51,261 nt of DNA, taken from the NCBI GenBank assembly GCA_904501985.1, contig CAJGCT010000006.1:1-51261 (forward strand). Direction: 5' to 3'. This document shows, in pieces, positions 34,116-42,396 of the stretch (position 1 is its first letter; each line of letters begins with the position of its first letter). Both the position numbers and the translations under genes were made by a program. This DNA comes from an uncultured Clostridia bacterium. GTDB lineage: Bacteria > Bacillota > Clostridia > Oscillospirales > CAG-272. The notes beneath the pieces were generated by a model. The model had not been told where the DNA came from. It saw nothing but the letters and a program-made list of their open reading frames with translations, and did not search any database.

Positions 34116-34156
34116 GCATAGTGTCTTTCTCATGAATGATGTGAAAGGCACTATGC
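34116..34156 (+). promoter_or_regulatory. Hairpin in the leader of the CxxC-repeat protein
   Basis: GCATAGTGTCTTTC (34116-34129) pairs with GAAAGGCACTATGC (34143-34156) over 14 positions including one wobble. A smaller ACCGCAG/CTGCGGT hairpin lies at about 34062-34083. They may slow or stop transcription between the paralogues and the third gene. Confidence 0.5.
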
Positions 34157-34189
34157 TTATATAAACATTAGAAAGGAACGGTCATAGCT

Positions 34190-35560
34190 ATGACACATAA
34201 AAAGAACCATAAAATTCGCATTATATCCATTGTTCTCTCTGTCATTCTTCTTATAAGCATCTTCCCCATCGCCGTATCGGCAGCAAGCTGTGAAAACTGC
34301 GGTGAAAACAGCAATTATACCGTAGAATATGAGTATTGGACGGACATCTATCACACAATCCGTCATTGGTGCGACAACTGCGGTAAGGACCAAAATATGG
34401 GAGGTGCCGCTGACAGGCACTCATTCTCTCATTACAACATCAAATACGATATCTGCGAGGACTGCGGATACGAAATCGACTGCGAATGTGGTGAAGGCGA
34501 TAGCGAATGTTATCATGACTATACCTACACTGAATGGGACGGATGCGATTGGTATGAATACTGTGACGACTGCGGTGAAGAGGTGGACTCCGGCACAGAA
34601 CACGGGGAGTACGAATATGAGGAATGGGAATATTACAGCTTCGCACGCCACCGCAGATTTGTTTACTGTGTTGACTGTGAAATGGGCGAGTACGAATATG
34701 AACGGCACGATGAGGAGATCGAATACTATTCTTACGATGATTACGATCATGAAATAGTTGAATACTGTGCCGGCTGCGATGAGTATCTCAGCGAGCCAGA
34801 GTATGAAGAACACACCTTTTACTACAGCTCATGGAAAGATTATGACGGTGACAGACACCGCCGCAGAGTACGCTGTGAATACTGCGACTATTCGGAATAC
34901 GAATACGAAAACCATAATGTTGTATACGGATATTGGCTGTCAATTTCCGATACCCAACACAGCAGAACAGCCGAATGTGACTGTGGATTCAGCTCCACCG
35001 AAACGGATTCGCACAATCACATAACAGACTACAATCCCGGCGACAAAGATCTACACATCGTAACATATGAGTGTGAGTGCGGTAACTACTACGAAGAAGA
35101 GGAAGCACACGTTGATAACGACAGCGACGGCAATTGTGACCTTTGCGGTACGGAATATGATACCGCACATTTCTCCGTAACACTTCCTGCCGCTCTTATC
35201 TTAACCGTATCCGAGGACGGCACCGTGTATGCCGCTATATCAGCTATGATAGTCAACAATTCTACCGGAGACATTACTGTTACCGATATCACACTAAACG
35301 CTGAAAACGGCTGGACTATCATCCCATTTGATACCGATATGGCAAACGAAAAGGTGAACACCAAGCTTATAGGCTTCCGCATCAACGGCAGTAAAAGTAT
35401 CGCCAACGGCAAAAGCGAAGACCTTACCCTTAACGACGAATGGATCATCCCCACCGATGACGTACTTACCCTCGACTACGATGCCGTAGTGTCCGCAGTT
35501 TCCGAACCCGTCGATGAGCAGGTGCTCACCGCCGTATTTATCATAGGTTGGGCAAAGTGA
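34190..35560 (+). CDS. Secreted CxxC/His repeat protein with a C-terminal domain shared with its neighbours
   Basis: A 456-residue secreted protein. After the signal peptide (LLISIFPIAVSA, cut near 31) there are about ten cysteine pairs (CENC, CDNC, CEDC, CDDC, CVDC, CAGC, CEYC, CDC, CEC, CDLC) each preceded at regular spacing by a histidine-containing stretch, in a very acidic, tyrosine-rich context. These look like a row of small zinc-ribbon-like modules, a type seen in clostridial surface proteins. From about residue 325 (FSVTLPAALILTVSEDG) to the end it carries the same domain as the two preceding proteins, lacking their cysteine pair. Binding of metal or of a surface ligand is inference. 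Confidence 0.8.
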   Translation: MTHKKNHKIRIISIVLSVILLISIFPIAVSAASCENCGENSNYTVEYEYWTDIYHTIRHWCDNCGKDQNMGGAADRHSFSHYNIKYDICEDCGYEIDCECGEGDSECYHDYTYTEWDGCDWYEYCDDCGEEVDSGTEHGEYEYEEWEYYSFARHRRFVYCVDCEMGEYEYERHDEEIEYYSYDDYDHEIVEYCAGCDEYLSEPEYEEHTFYYSSWKDYDGDRHRRRVRCEYCDYSEYEYENHNVVYGYWLSISDTQHSRTAECDCGFSSTETDSHNHITDYNPGDKDLHIVTYECECGNYYEEEEAHVDNDSDGNCDLCGTEYDTAHFSVTLPAALILTVSEDGTVYAAISAMIVNNSTGDITVTDITLNAENGWTIIPFDTDMANEKVNTKLIGFRINGSKSIANGKSEDLTLNDEWIIPTDDVLTLDYDAVVSAVSEPVDEQVLTAVFIIGWAK

Positions 35561-35949
35561 TAAATGTCGTACTTTGGCTTGGGAATGCAAAATGTCCGAA
35601 CGAATTTGCAATGACATTTGCGCGAAAAGATATTCGTATCGTTGGCGATGGCTTCAACAGCGCAGACGATTTTTGGACTCATGTTTCATCAATCGAGGAT
35701 GCTGTTGATGTGATAGTTATAGCTGAACAGGTAATGCAAAGCTTAGATCAAGCGTCATTACTGCGCAAATTAAAGGCTGCCTTTCCAAGCAGTCGTATTG
35801 TCCTCATTTTTCAAGGATACCGTAATCACTATACATCTCAGCAAACAGCGGAATACAAGAGCACTTACGGTATTACCGATATAATATTTGAGGGTATCGG
35901 GTTAAGTGACGAATATTTAGCCGATGTGATACGAAAAAGGTATCGTTAA
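35557..35949 (+). CDS. Receiver-like small protein of unknown function
   Basis: A cytosolic protein of about 130 residues with alternating strands and helices (INVVLWLG, DIRIVGDGF, DVIVIAEQVMQ, SRIVLIFQGY, ITDIIFEG) that resembles a CheY/receiver or P-loop-less Rossmann domain; the phosphorylatable Asp is not obvious. The start GTG 35557 overlaps the stop of the previous gene (GTGA), with AGGTTGG just upstream, so the genes are coupled. It links the secreted cluster to the secretion module. I do not recognise it further. Confidence 0.65.
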   Translation: MINVVLWLGNAKCPNEFAMTFARKDIRIVGDGFNSADDFWTHVSSIEDAVDVIVIAEQVMQSLDQASLLRKLKAAFPSSRIVLIFQGYRNHYTSQQTAEYKSTYGITDIIFEGIGLSDEYLADVIRKRYR

Positions 35950-35998
35950 TTTTTTGTAGGGCTACATTACAGCCTCGCGATGCTAAAAAGGAGAGCAT

Positions 35999-36346
35999 AT
36001 GAAAAACAAATTAAAAAAACTATTTTGTCAAGCACTGCCGTTCGCCGTATTTTTGGCAGGAATGCTTACCGTTCCTACATTTGCGGTTGATGATATGTGG
36101 GTAGTTGCCGACAGAATTATCGTTGACGTCTACAATCATATTGCAGGAATAAGCACCGTGCTTGCAGCTCTTATGACTACCGTGTGCGTTGTAGGTATGA
36201 AGCTTTCAAACAATCAGCAAAAGGTAGACCAGAGTGTTGACTGGCTCAAGCGTATCTGGATTGCTTGGGCTATTATCAACGGCATTGGTGCATTCCTTGC
36301 TTATGTAAGACCGCTTCTCGACGGACTTGCAACTATTAAACCGTAA
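35999..36346 (+). CDS. VirB2-like pilin/channel small protein
   Basis: A 115-residue protein with a signal-like N-terminus (residues 12-29, cut near FAVDD) and two hydrophobic helices (IAGISTVLAALMTTVCVVGM and IWIAWAIINGIGAFLAYV). Size and topology fit VirB2/TrbC-type subunits of type IV secretion in Gram-positive elements. AAAGGAG precedes the ATG. It lies upstream of the VirB6-like gene, separated from it by the fic cargo gene. Confidence 0.75.
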   Translation: MKNKLKKLFCQALPFAVFLAGMLTVPTFAVDDMWVVADRIIVDVYNHIAGISTVLAALMTTVCVVGMKLSNNQQKVDQSVDWLKRIWIAWAIINGIGAFLAYVRPLLDGLATIKP

Positions 36347-36361
36347 TGACGCATAAAATTT

Positions 36362-36500
36362 CAAACTGAAAATACAATAATAAAAACACGCTCGTTATTT
36401 TCATTTAAGTGATTAAATGATAATAATAAATCTTGTTATAATCATTTGACTTGACAAATGACAACAATGATGGTATAATATACTTGTTATTTTCAGTTTG
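36362..36500. repeat. Inverted 13-bp repeats bracketing the fic promoter
   Basis: CAAACTGAAAATA at 36362-36374 and its exact complement TATTTTCAGTTTG at 36488-36500 flank the promoter region of fic. Inside, GTTATTTTCA recurs at 36394 and CATTTGAC-TT-GACAAATG forms a near-palindrome at 36443-36460 overlapping the -35. They could be operators for a self-regulating gene or relics of insertion. Confidence 0.7.
36451..36479 (+). promoter_or_regulatory. Promoter of the fic gene
   Basis: TTGACA (36451-36456), 17-base spacer, TATAAT (36474-36479) with TGG before the -10; about 30 bases before the start codon. Confidence 0.9.
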
Positions 36501-36511
36501 GAGGTAAAACA

Positions 36512-37648
36512 ATGAAACGATCAGGCGAATATGTATCTAATCTTTCAGGCGAAGCAACATACAAATCCTTCCGTCCGTCACCGCTTCCTCCTGAAATCGA
36601 GATAGATGCAGAAATGATAGAGCTTTTGACTTCTGCTACAAAATCGCTTTCTGCTCTTGATACAATGTCAACATATATTTCCAATATGAACTTGTTTGTA
36701 TCAATGTATGTTCGTAAGGAAGCACTTCTTTCTTCTCAGATAGAAGGCACACAGGCAACTCTTGAAGATGTGCTTGATCCTATGGTAGAAAAGAATGCAA
36801 ATCAGAATGTTGCGGATGTTATAAACTATATCAAGGCTACGGAGTACGCTCTTGAAAGAATAAAAACACTTCCTCTCTGCTCAAGACTTATAAAAGAAAC
36901 TCACGAGGTCCTTTTAGGTGGTGTCAGAGGTGAAGAAAAAAATCCCGGAGAGTTCCGTATATCACAGAATTGGATAGGCGCTCAGGGCAGTTCTCTTAAA
37001 AACGCAAGATATATCCCGCCGAATGTCGAGGATATGACAGAGGCTATTTCGGATCTTGAAAAGTATATCAATTCGGATGATACTCTTGATGTTCTTATAC
37101 AGGCGGCACTTATCCATTATCAGTTTGAAACCATTCACCCGTTCCTTGACGGTAACGGTCGTGTAGGAAGACTTCTTATCACTCTCTTTCTCATGGAAAA
37201 GAAAGCTCTGAATTCTCCTTCACTGTATATTTCATATTATCTCAAAAAGAATCGTATTGAGTATTATGACCGTATGAGCGAAGTCCGAAACAAGGATAAT
37301 TACGAGCAGTGGATCAAGTTCTTTTTAAGAGCTATCGCAGAGTCTTCGGATGAGGCAGTGGACACTATTAAGAAACTTTCAGAGCTTCACAATAAGAATG
37401 CTAAACTGATATCAAATATGGGAAAAGCATCAAAGAATGCACAAATCATATTTGACTATCTTGAAAAGAATCCAATTATTGATACTCGTAAGACTTCCGA
37501 AGAACTTGGTATTTCTTATAGTACCGTTTCAAGGATTATTGCAAAATTAGAGGAATGCGGCATATTGAAGCAAACCGACAATGCATCAAGAAACCGCGTA
37601 TTTGCTTACGAGGAGTATCTTGAGATTCTTCGTAAGGATACTATCTAA
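36512..37648 (+). CDS. Fic domain protein with C-terminal winged helix
   Basis: A 378-residue predicted AMP transferase. The inhibitory motif SSQIEGTQ (about 74-81) precedes the Fic domain, so this is a class II self-inhibited enzyme. The catalytic motif HPFLDGNGRVGR (209-220) is complete, with H209 the base. Residues about 305-370 are a winged helix (TRKTSEELGISYSTVSRIIAKLEE), suggesting DNA binding and perhaps autoregulation. It has its own consensus promoter and terminator and interrupts the transfer genes, so it is best seen as cargo. No separate antitoxin is present or needed. Confidence 0.93.
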   Translation: MKRSGEYVSNLSGEATYKSFRPSPLPPEIEIDAEMIELLTSATKSLSALDTMSTYISNMNLFVSMYVRKEALLSSQIEGTQATLEDVLDPMVEKNANQNVADVINYIKATEYALERIKTLPLCSRLIKETHEVLLGGVRGEEKNPGEFRISQNWIGAQGSSLKNARYIPPNVEDMTEAISDLEKYINSDDTLDVLIQAALIHYQFETIHPFLDGNGRVGRLLITLFLMEKKALNSPSLYISYYLKKNRIEYYDRMSEVRNKDNYEQWIKFFLRAIAESSDEAVDTIKKLSELHNKNAKLISNMGKASKNAQIIFDYLEKNPIIDTRKTSEELGISYSTVSRIIAKLEECGILKQTDNASRNRVFAYEEYLEILRKDTI

Positions 37649-37667
37649 CAATCAAACAACAATGTAC

Positions 37668-37709
37668 AAAGCAATCAGCTTCAAAAAAGTTGGTTGCTTT
37701 ATTTTTTTA
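37668..37709 (+). terminator. Terminator of the fic gene
   Basis: AAAGCAATCAGCTT pairs with AAGTTGGTTGCTTT with two wobble positions, followed by ATTTTTTT. Confidence 0.85.
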
Positions 37710-37731
37710 CAAAGAAGGAGGTGTTTAGTCT

Positions 37732-40212
37732 TTGCTTGAACCCATTATGAAGGGGCTGATAGAGTGGGGATACGGTCTTATCGAAGATATGGCAGACTAT
37801 GTGTTCGGCGATATTATCGACGTTATGACGATGGATATGGACTATTTCCGAAAGGCAGCTCCTATCGTAAATGACATTTCCGAAATCATTCTTGCTCTCG
37901 GATGGGCACTTTTACTTGGTAACCTCGTGTTTCAGACATTAAAGAGTATGATGTCGGGAGCAGGTTTTGAGGGCGAAGATCCGAAGCTTCTTTTTATGCG
38001 TACCTTTGCTTTCAGCTTTCTTCTCCTTGCATCTCCTCGAATATGCGAAATGTGTTCCAAAATGACGGCAACGGTTGTTGCATACCTTAACATCCCGAGA
38101 AGCTTTGCTTTTTCTCCGCCATCGGGACTTATGTTCTCGGCTGCAGGCGGTGTTTCCTGGCTTATAGCCATAATCGTAAGTATCATTCTCATTATTCAGC
38201 TGATAAAGCTGTTCTTTGATATAGGCGAGAGATATGTCATAGCCTGTGTTCTCACATTTATGGCACCTCTCGCTTTTGCTATGGGCGGAAGTAAGAATAC
38301 CAACGATATATTCAAGGGCTGGTGCAGAATGTACGGCTCTATGAACCTTATGCTCATTATGAATATCATCTTCCTAAAGCTCATAATGAACGCAATGGTT
38401 AATATGTGGGCGTCAAACATTATTGTATGGCTTGTATTTGTAATGGCTTTGACACGTGTTGCAAGAAAGATTGACGCACATATAGCGAAAATAGGACTTA
38501 ACCCTGCACAGACAAGTAACAGTGTTGGTGTAAGATTCCCGGGCGGTATGACAATGGTAGTTGTTAAAAGCATAGCTTCACTTGTTAGTAAAAATATGGG
38601 CGGTATGAAGAGCGGTTTAGGTAACGGTAACCGTTCAGGCGGCGACAACCACAACCATAGCCGCGGCAGATACAATCCGGGCGGTGGAGTTGGTAGACCT
38701 CGAAACAGTAATCCGCCTCCACCAAATAACGGCGGTTACGCTTCTCCTGGTGATGCCCAGATGAATGTATCTGTAAACAATCAAAGCAGAACAACGAGAG
38801 TGAATAACAATACAACAACCATAGCCAATAAGCAAGCAGGCAATGCGTCGAGCAACAATAACTACAGTAATAGGTCAAACAACAGTTTCGTAAGCGACAG
38901 TAAAAGCAACTCTCAAGCCGAGAATTCAAACCGCAAAAACTCGGGCAAAAATACTTCGCAGTCACAAACAAGAGGCGGAAAACCTGGCGGAAACAGCGGT
39001 AATGTCACGATCAATCAAACGCAGATACAGAACGCCGCTAAAAACGCAGTGTCTATGCCAAACACAAAACCGAATACGCCTCACACCACGGATAGAAATA
39101 GGACAGATTCACACAGCAGTTTCGGAAGCAACAATGGAAGAGATGCACATTTTTCGAATCAGCCGAGGACACAAATTCCATCAACCTCGCCTATATCGAG
39201 AGATAATTCGGGTGCGAAATTTAACATCGCTCATACCGCTGACAGAAACAGTACATCTGCACACGATAGTTCTGTAAGCAACAACGTAAAGGATAGTCGC
39301 TCTTTTAATCAGTCAAAGACACAAAACACAGCACATCCTCCGCTGGCAAGAGATATTTCGGGTGTTAAGCCTAACACACCTCATATGACAGAACGAAACA
39401 GTACAGCCATACACGACAGTTCTGTTAGCAATAGCGTCAGAGATAGTCATTCCTCAAATCAGCAAAGGGCACAGAACACATCCCGTCCTCCGCTGTCAAG
39501 GAATACATCGGGTGGAAGGACAAATATTCCTACACCTCCCGTAGCATCCGTACCGCATTCAAATCAGTCTGTTGTCAATACGGGCGGTGGTGTGCAAGGT
39601 GGCGTAACCGTCAACACTCCTGCTGTTAAGACAGGATCAAATGGTGTCACAGTTCCCGCTATGCCTCAGACTCAAGGTATGAGCAGAACATCGGGAAGCC
39701 TTAGACCTTCCGATAACAGAAGTGTAAATAACAACGCTGTAGGTAACTCCTCTGTAAACAGCGATTCCGATGTACATACTTCCAACGTATCCTCCGATAA
39801 CGGAAGAACAGACAGAAGAAGCACGGTAATCGCAGGAGGAAACAGAGTTTCAAGCAATGTTTCGGGCGGAAATACGGGTGTTAGTGTAAACAATATTACT
39901 TCCGTTCGTGGAGACGGTACGGTTGTCAACAATGCGGGAGCTTCGTACTCTGAACACGGTGGCAATTCGCACTATGTCGCAAATACAAATATGAGTACCA
40001 CCGAAAGACGAGTAAATCCCGAATATAAATTCGGAAGATATGATCCTGCGGCGGCAAACCGTAAAGGCAAAAAGAATTACTACACCAAAGACACAGAACC
40101 CTTAAAGCGTAAGGGCGAATATAAGCGAGGTGAAAGCGATAATGGCGGAGCAGCAAAAAAGCGCAGGTCAGAAGGCTGCTCACGGAGCTCAGGTCGTAGG
40201 CGGAATAATTAA
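37732..40212 (+). CDS. VirB6/TrbL-like membrane protein with Asn/Ser-rich repeat tail
   Basis: An 826-residue polytopic protein. The start is TTG 37732, ten bases after GGAGG. Residues 1-270 contain about six membrane helices (IILALGWALLLGNLVF, VSWLIAIIVSIILIIQLI, MNLMLIMNIIFLKLI) as in VirB6/TrbL channel components. From residue 285 onward it is a hydrophilic Asn/Ser/Thr/Gly-rich low-complexity region, including three 50-residue tandem repeats, ending in a strongly basic tail. The long tail is unusual and probably exposed. It overlaps the next gene by 71 bases. Confidence 0.82.
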   Translation: MLEPIMKGLIEWGYGLIEDMADYVFGDIIDVMTMDMDYFRKAAPIVNDISEIILALGWALLLGNLVFQTLKSMMSGAGFEGEDPKLLFMRTFAFSFLLLASPRICEMCSKMTATVVAYLNIPRSFAFSPPSGLMFSAAGGVSWLIAIIVSIILIIQLIKLFFDIGERYVIACVLTFMAPLAFAMGGSKNTNDIFKGWCRMYGSMNLMLIMNIIFLKLIMNAMVNMWASNIIVWLVFVMALTRVARKIDAHIAKIGLNPAQTSNSVGVRFPGGMTMVVVKSIASLVSKNMGGMKSGLGNGNRSGGDNHNHSRGRYNPGGGVGRPRNSNPPPPNNGGYASPGDAQMNVSVNNQSRTTRVNNNTTTIANKQAGNASSNNNYSNRSNNSFVSDSKSNSQAENSNRKNSGKNTSQSQTRGGKPGGNSGNVTINQTQIQNAAKNAVSMPNTKPNTPHTTDRNRTDSHSSFGSNNGRDAHFSNQPRTQIPSTSPISRDNSGAKFNIAHTADRNSTSAHDSSVSNNVKDSRSFNQSKTQNTAHPPLARDISGVKPNTPHMTERNSTAIHDSSVSNSVRDSHSSNQQRAQNTSRPPLSRNTSGGRTNIPTPPVASVPHSNQSVVNTGGGVQGGVTVNTPAVKTGSNGVTVPAMPQTQGMSRTSGSLRPSDNRSVNNNAVGNSSVNSDSDVHTSNVSSDNGRTDRRSTVIAGGNRVSSNVSGGNTGVSVNNITSVRGDGTVVNNAGASYSEHGGNSHYVANTNMSTTERRVNPEYKFGRYDPAAANRKGKKNYYTKDTEPLKRKGEYKRGESDNGGAAKKRRSEGCSRSSGRRRNN
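39067..39516 (+). repeat. Three 150-bp tandem coding repeats in the VirB6-like gene
   Basis: Three consecutive in-frame 50-residue units start KPNTPHTTDRN, KFNIAHTADRN and KPNTPHMTERN and each ends SRDNSG, ARDISG or SRNTSG (residues 446-595). Equal unit length with no indel indicates recent expansion by duplication. Confidence 0.88.
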
Positions 40213-41302
40213 AATTGCCACAGGCATTGCTTCACAGAACTATGCACAGGCTATTATCGGTGCTATCGAGGTTATACCTTGGAAAAAGGTATTTACCGTT
40301 ATCGGTGCATTGCTTTTTCTCTTGCTTATCCCCATAATCATTATCGTATCTCTTCCTCAACTTCTTGTGAATTGGGCTCTTTCGGGATTTGACGACCTCA
40401 TTTCCCGAAATGAGCACGCCGCAGAAATGGAAAGCTACTATTATGAGGTGCTTGACGAACAGCAGGAAGGCGTTGAACCCGATATTACAAGGCTCATTTG
40501 CATACAGGCAGTTCAGAAGCAACAGCAGGTAGAAGCTATAAACGAAAGCGACGTTGAGTATATGATAGACATAAGCTACTCTGTCGATGAGGATGGAGAA
40601 GTCTACAACAAGACTCCCGATGAGATTATGGATGAAATGGGCTTCGATGATGAGCAGAAAAACTGGGCAAACCTTATGTACAACGTATTTACGGGACAAA
40701 AGGTAACGCCTGACAATGAGTTCATAGACGAAGACCGGCTTGAAAATTACGATGGTGTAACCCTTGACGGACTTACATATTTCAATCAGCTTGACGAAAG
40801 ATGGGCGAATGAAAAGTACGGCAAAACAGATACTATCGGTGTAACAGGCTGCGGTCCTACTGCTCTTGCAATAGCAATATCAAATCTTACGGGTGATGAA
40901 ACAGATCCAACTGAGGTTGCAGAATGGTCGTATGACAACGGTTATGTCTGTGAAGGCAGCGGAAGCTATATATCCCTTATTCCAAACGCCGCTGAACACT
41001 TTGGATTATCTGTTGAAAAGCTCGGTAAATCAAGTGCAGAGGAGCTTAAACAGCACCTTGAGGATGGCAAAATGATAATTGCAATTATGGGTGCGGGGCA
41101 CTTCACAAATACAGGTCATTTTATCGTACTTCGAGGAGTTACAGACAAAGGTAGAATTCTTGTTGCCGATCCCGTAAGCTATAATCGAAGTACACAGGAA
41201 TGGGATGTATCAACAATCCTTAAAGAAGCAAAAAACGCAGGCTCGGGAGGACCATTATGGAGTCTATCTCTTCCCGAACCCGAACCTGAACCTGAAGAAT
41301 AA
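40142..41302 (+). CDS. C39-like cysteine peptidase with membrane anchor (VirB1-like role)
   Basis: A 386-residue protein with one membrane helix (about 51-73, FTVIGALLFLLLIPIIIIVS) and a C-terminal papain/C39-like domain. Catalytic residues are C237 (GVTGCGPTALAIAIS), H326 (TGHFIVLRG) and D343 (LVADPVS). In related elements such proteins cut peptidoglycan to make room for the secretion channel. The middle part (about 95-200) is acidic and unassigned. Start ATG 40142 has GAGG 11 bases upstream and lies inside the end of the VirB6-like gene. The tail is a Pro-Glu repeat. Confidence 0.82.
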   Translation: MAEQQKSAGQKAAHGAQVVGGIIKIATGIASQNYAQAIIGAIEVIPWKKVFTVIGALLFLLLIPIIIIVSLPQLLVNWALSGFDDLISRNEHAAEMESYYYEVLDEQQEGVEPDITRLICIQAVQKQQQVEAINESDVEYMIDISYSVDEDGEVYNKTPDEIMDEMGFDDEQKNWANLMYNVFTGQKVTPDNEFIDEDRLENYDGVTLDGLTYFNQLDERWANEKYGKTDTIGVTGCGPTALAIAISNLTGDETDPTEVAEWSYDNGYVCEGSGSYISLIPNAAEHFGLSVEKLGKSSAEELKQHLEDGKMIIAIMGAGHFTNTGHFIVLRGVTDKGRILVADPVSYNRSTQEWDVSTILKEAKNAGSGGPLWSLSLPEPEPEPEE

Positions 41303-41321
41303 TGAAAGGAGATGAAAATCT

Positions 41322-41429
41322 ATGTTAGGTTGTATTATTAGTTTTATCCTCGGCGTAATATTCGGCGTTGTTGTAATGTGCCTGTGTGTCGCTGCAGGTG
41401 ACGCTGATGAAAGGATGGGAATTAAATGA
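41322..41429 (+). CDS. Small membrane protein, DUF3789-like
   Basis: A 35-residue protein (MLGCIISFILGVIFGVVVM...) with one membrane helix and a short polar tail CVAAGDADERMG. It matches the pattern of tiny proteins annotated DUF3789 in clostridial conjugative elements. AAAGGAGATGAAAATCT precedes the ATG, and the stop overlaps the start of the PrgI gene (ATGA), so it is translated as part of the transfer operon. Confidence 0.7.
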   Translation: MLGCIISFILGVIFGVVVMCLCVAAGDADERMGIK

Positions 41430-41722
41430 ACGAATTTTACATTCCCGCAAACTTTGAAGAAGGCGGCAAAATTATGGGAGTATTTGTAGTACGAAATATC
41501 ATCGAGGCAGGGATAATATCTCTGCCTATTATTTATCTCGTATTTCTTCTCTTACCGTTGGGGCTTACTTGGAAGATAATCGTATCTGCTATTTTTGTAA
41601 TACCCATCGGTGGTTTTGCTCTCATAGGTATCAACGACGATCCACTATCACTGTTCGTAAAGAACTGGTGGCGATGGCTGAGAAACAGAAAAATAATCGA
41701 GTATCGAGGTGAGGTCAAATGA
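41426..41722 (+). CDS. PrgI family protein (VirB3-like)
   Basis: A 98-residue membrane protein with two helices (IEAGIISLPIIYLVFLLLPLGL and IIVSAIFVIPIGGFALIGI) and a C-terminal FVKNWWRWLRNRKII, typical of PrgI/VirB3 partners of VirB4. It overlaps the genes on both sides by four bases, which shows tight coupling. Confidence 0.88.
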   Translation: MNEFYIPANFEEGGKIMGVFVVRNIIEAGIISLPIIYLVFLLLPLGLTWKIIVSAIFVIPIGGFALIGINDDPLSLFVKNWWRWLRNRKIIEYRGEVK

Positions 41723-42396
41723 GAAATCCACTCTCAAAAAAGAAAGATGAAAAGTTCTTCGGAAAATACTATTCCGACAGTACGCAGAAGTGGTTACCCA
41801 TCGAAACGGTAACAGGCGGTCTTGTGCTTTTGAAGGACGGCAGATACATAAAGATTCTCGAAGTACTACCCGTAAACTTCTATCTTAAAAGCGATGTTGA
41901 ACAAGAGAATATTATTTACTACTTTGCCTCTTATCTCAAGATAGCACCCGACAATATGCAAATACGGGTTGTTACAGAAAGAGCCGACATTGACGACTAC
42001 TTAAAGCGTCACGAACACTATGCAGAAAACGAACCTAACGAGCAGACAGAGGCAATGATTTATGACGAAATGGACTTTGTAAAAGGTCTTTCCGAGAACG
42101 TCGCAATCAAAAAGAGGTTCTTTATTATCTTTGAATATGTCAATAAGAACTTCACACAGCAAAATGTTCGCTTTTCAGATATTCAAAGAATACTGTCTGA
42201 TGAAGCATACAAGGCACAGAGGTATTTATCTCAATGTGAGCTTGGTGTTATTGATATAAACGACAACGGACAGCTCATTGATCTGCTCTACGGCTTTATC
42301 AATAAGCAAAGTTCAAAGCATGTAAATCCCGGCAATTTTGCAGACGGTATGTTTGACGAAATACATTCAAGTTTCGGAGGTGAAGATTATGAGTAA
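41719..42396 (+). CDS. VirB4-associated small protein
   Basis: A 225-residue soluble protein. It resembles the N-terminal domain of VirB4-type ATPases (ITGGLVLLKDGRYIKILEVLPVNF and YFASYLKIAPDNMQIRVVTE), but lacks ATPase motifs. It is encoded separately from the ATPase, overlaps PrgI by 4 bases and VirB4 by 8, and has its own stop. The adjacent ATPase has a complete start with GGAGG, so this is a split or duplicated module rather than a frameshift. It may act as an assembly partner. Confidence 0.78.
   Translation: MRNPLSKKKDEKFFGKYYSDSTQKWLPIETVTGGLVLLKDGRYIKILEVLPVNFYLKSDVEQENIIYYFASYLKIAPDNMQIRVVTERADIDDYLKRHEHYAENEPNEQTEAMIYDEMDFVKGLSENVAIKKRFFIIFEYVNKNFTQQNVRFSDIQRILSDEAYKAQRYLSQCELGVIDINDNGQLIDLLYGFINKQSSKHVNPGNFADGMFDEIHSSFGGEDYE

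Noticed and set aside
34190..34813. Long antisense and alternate-frame open frames in the CxxC-repeat gene
   Set aside because: Repetitive Tyr/Glu/Cys codons keep other frames open by composition; only the chosen frame has a signal peptide and the domain shared with the neighbours.
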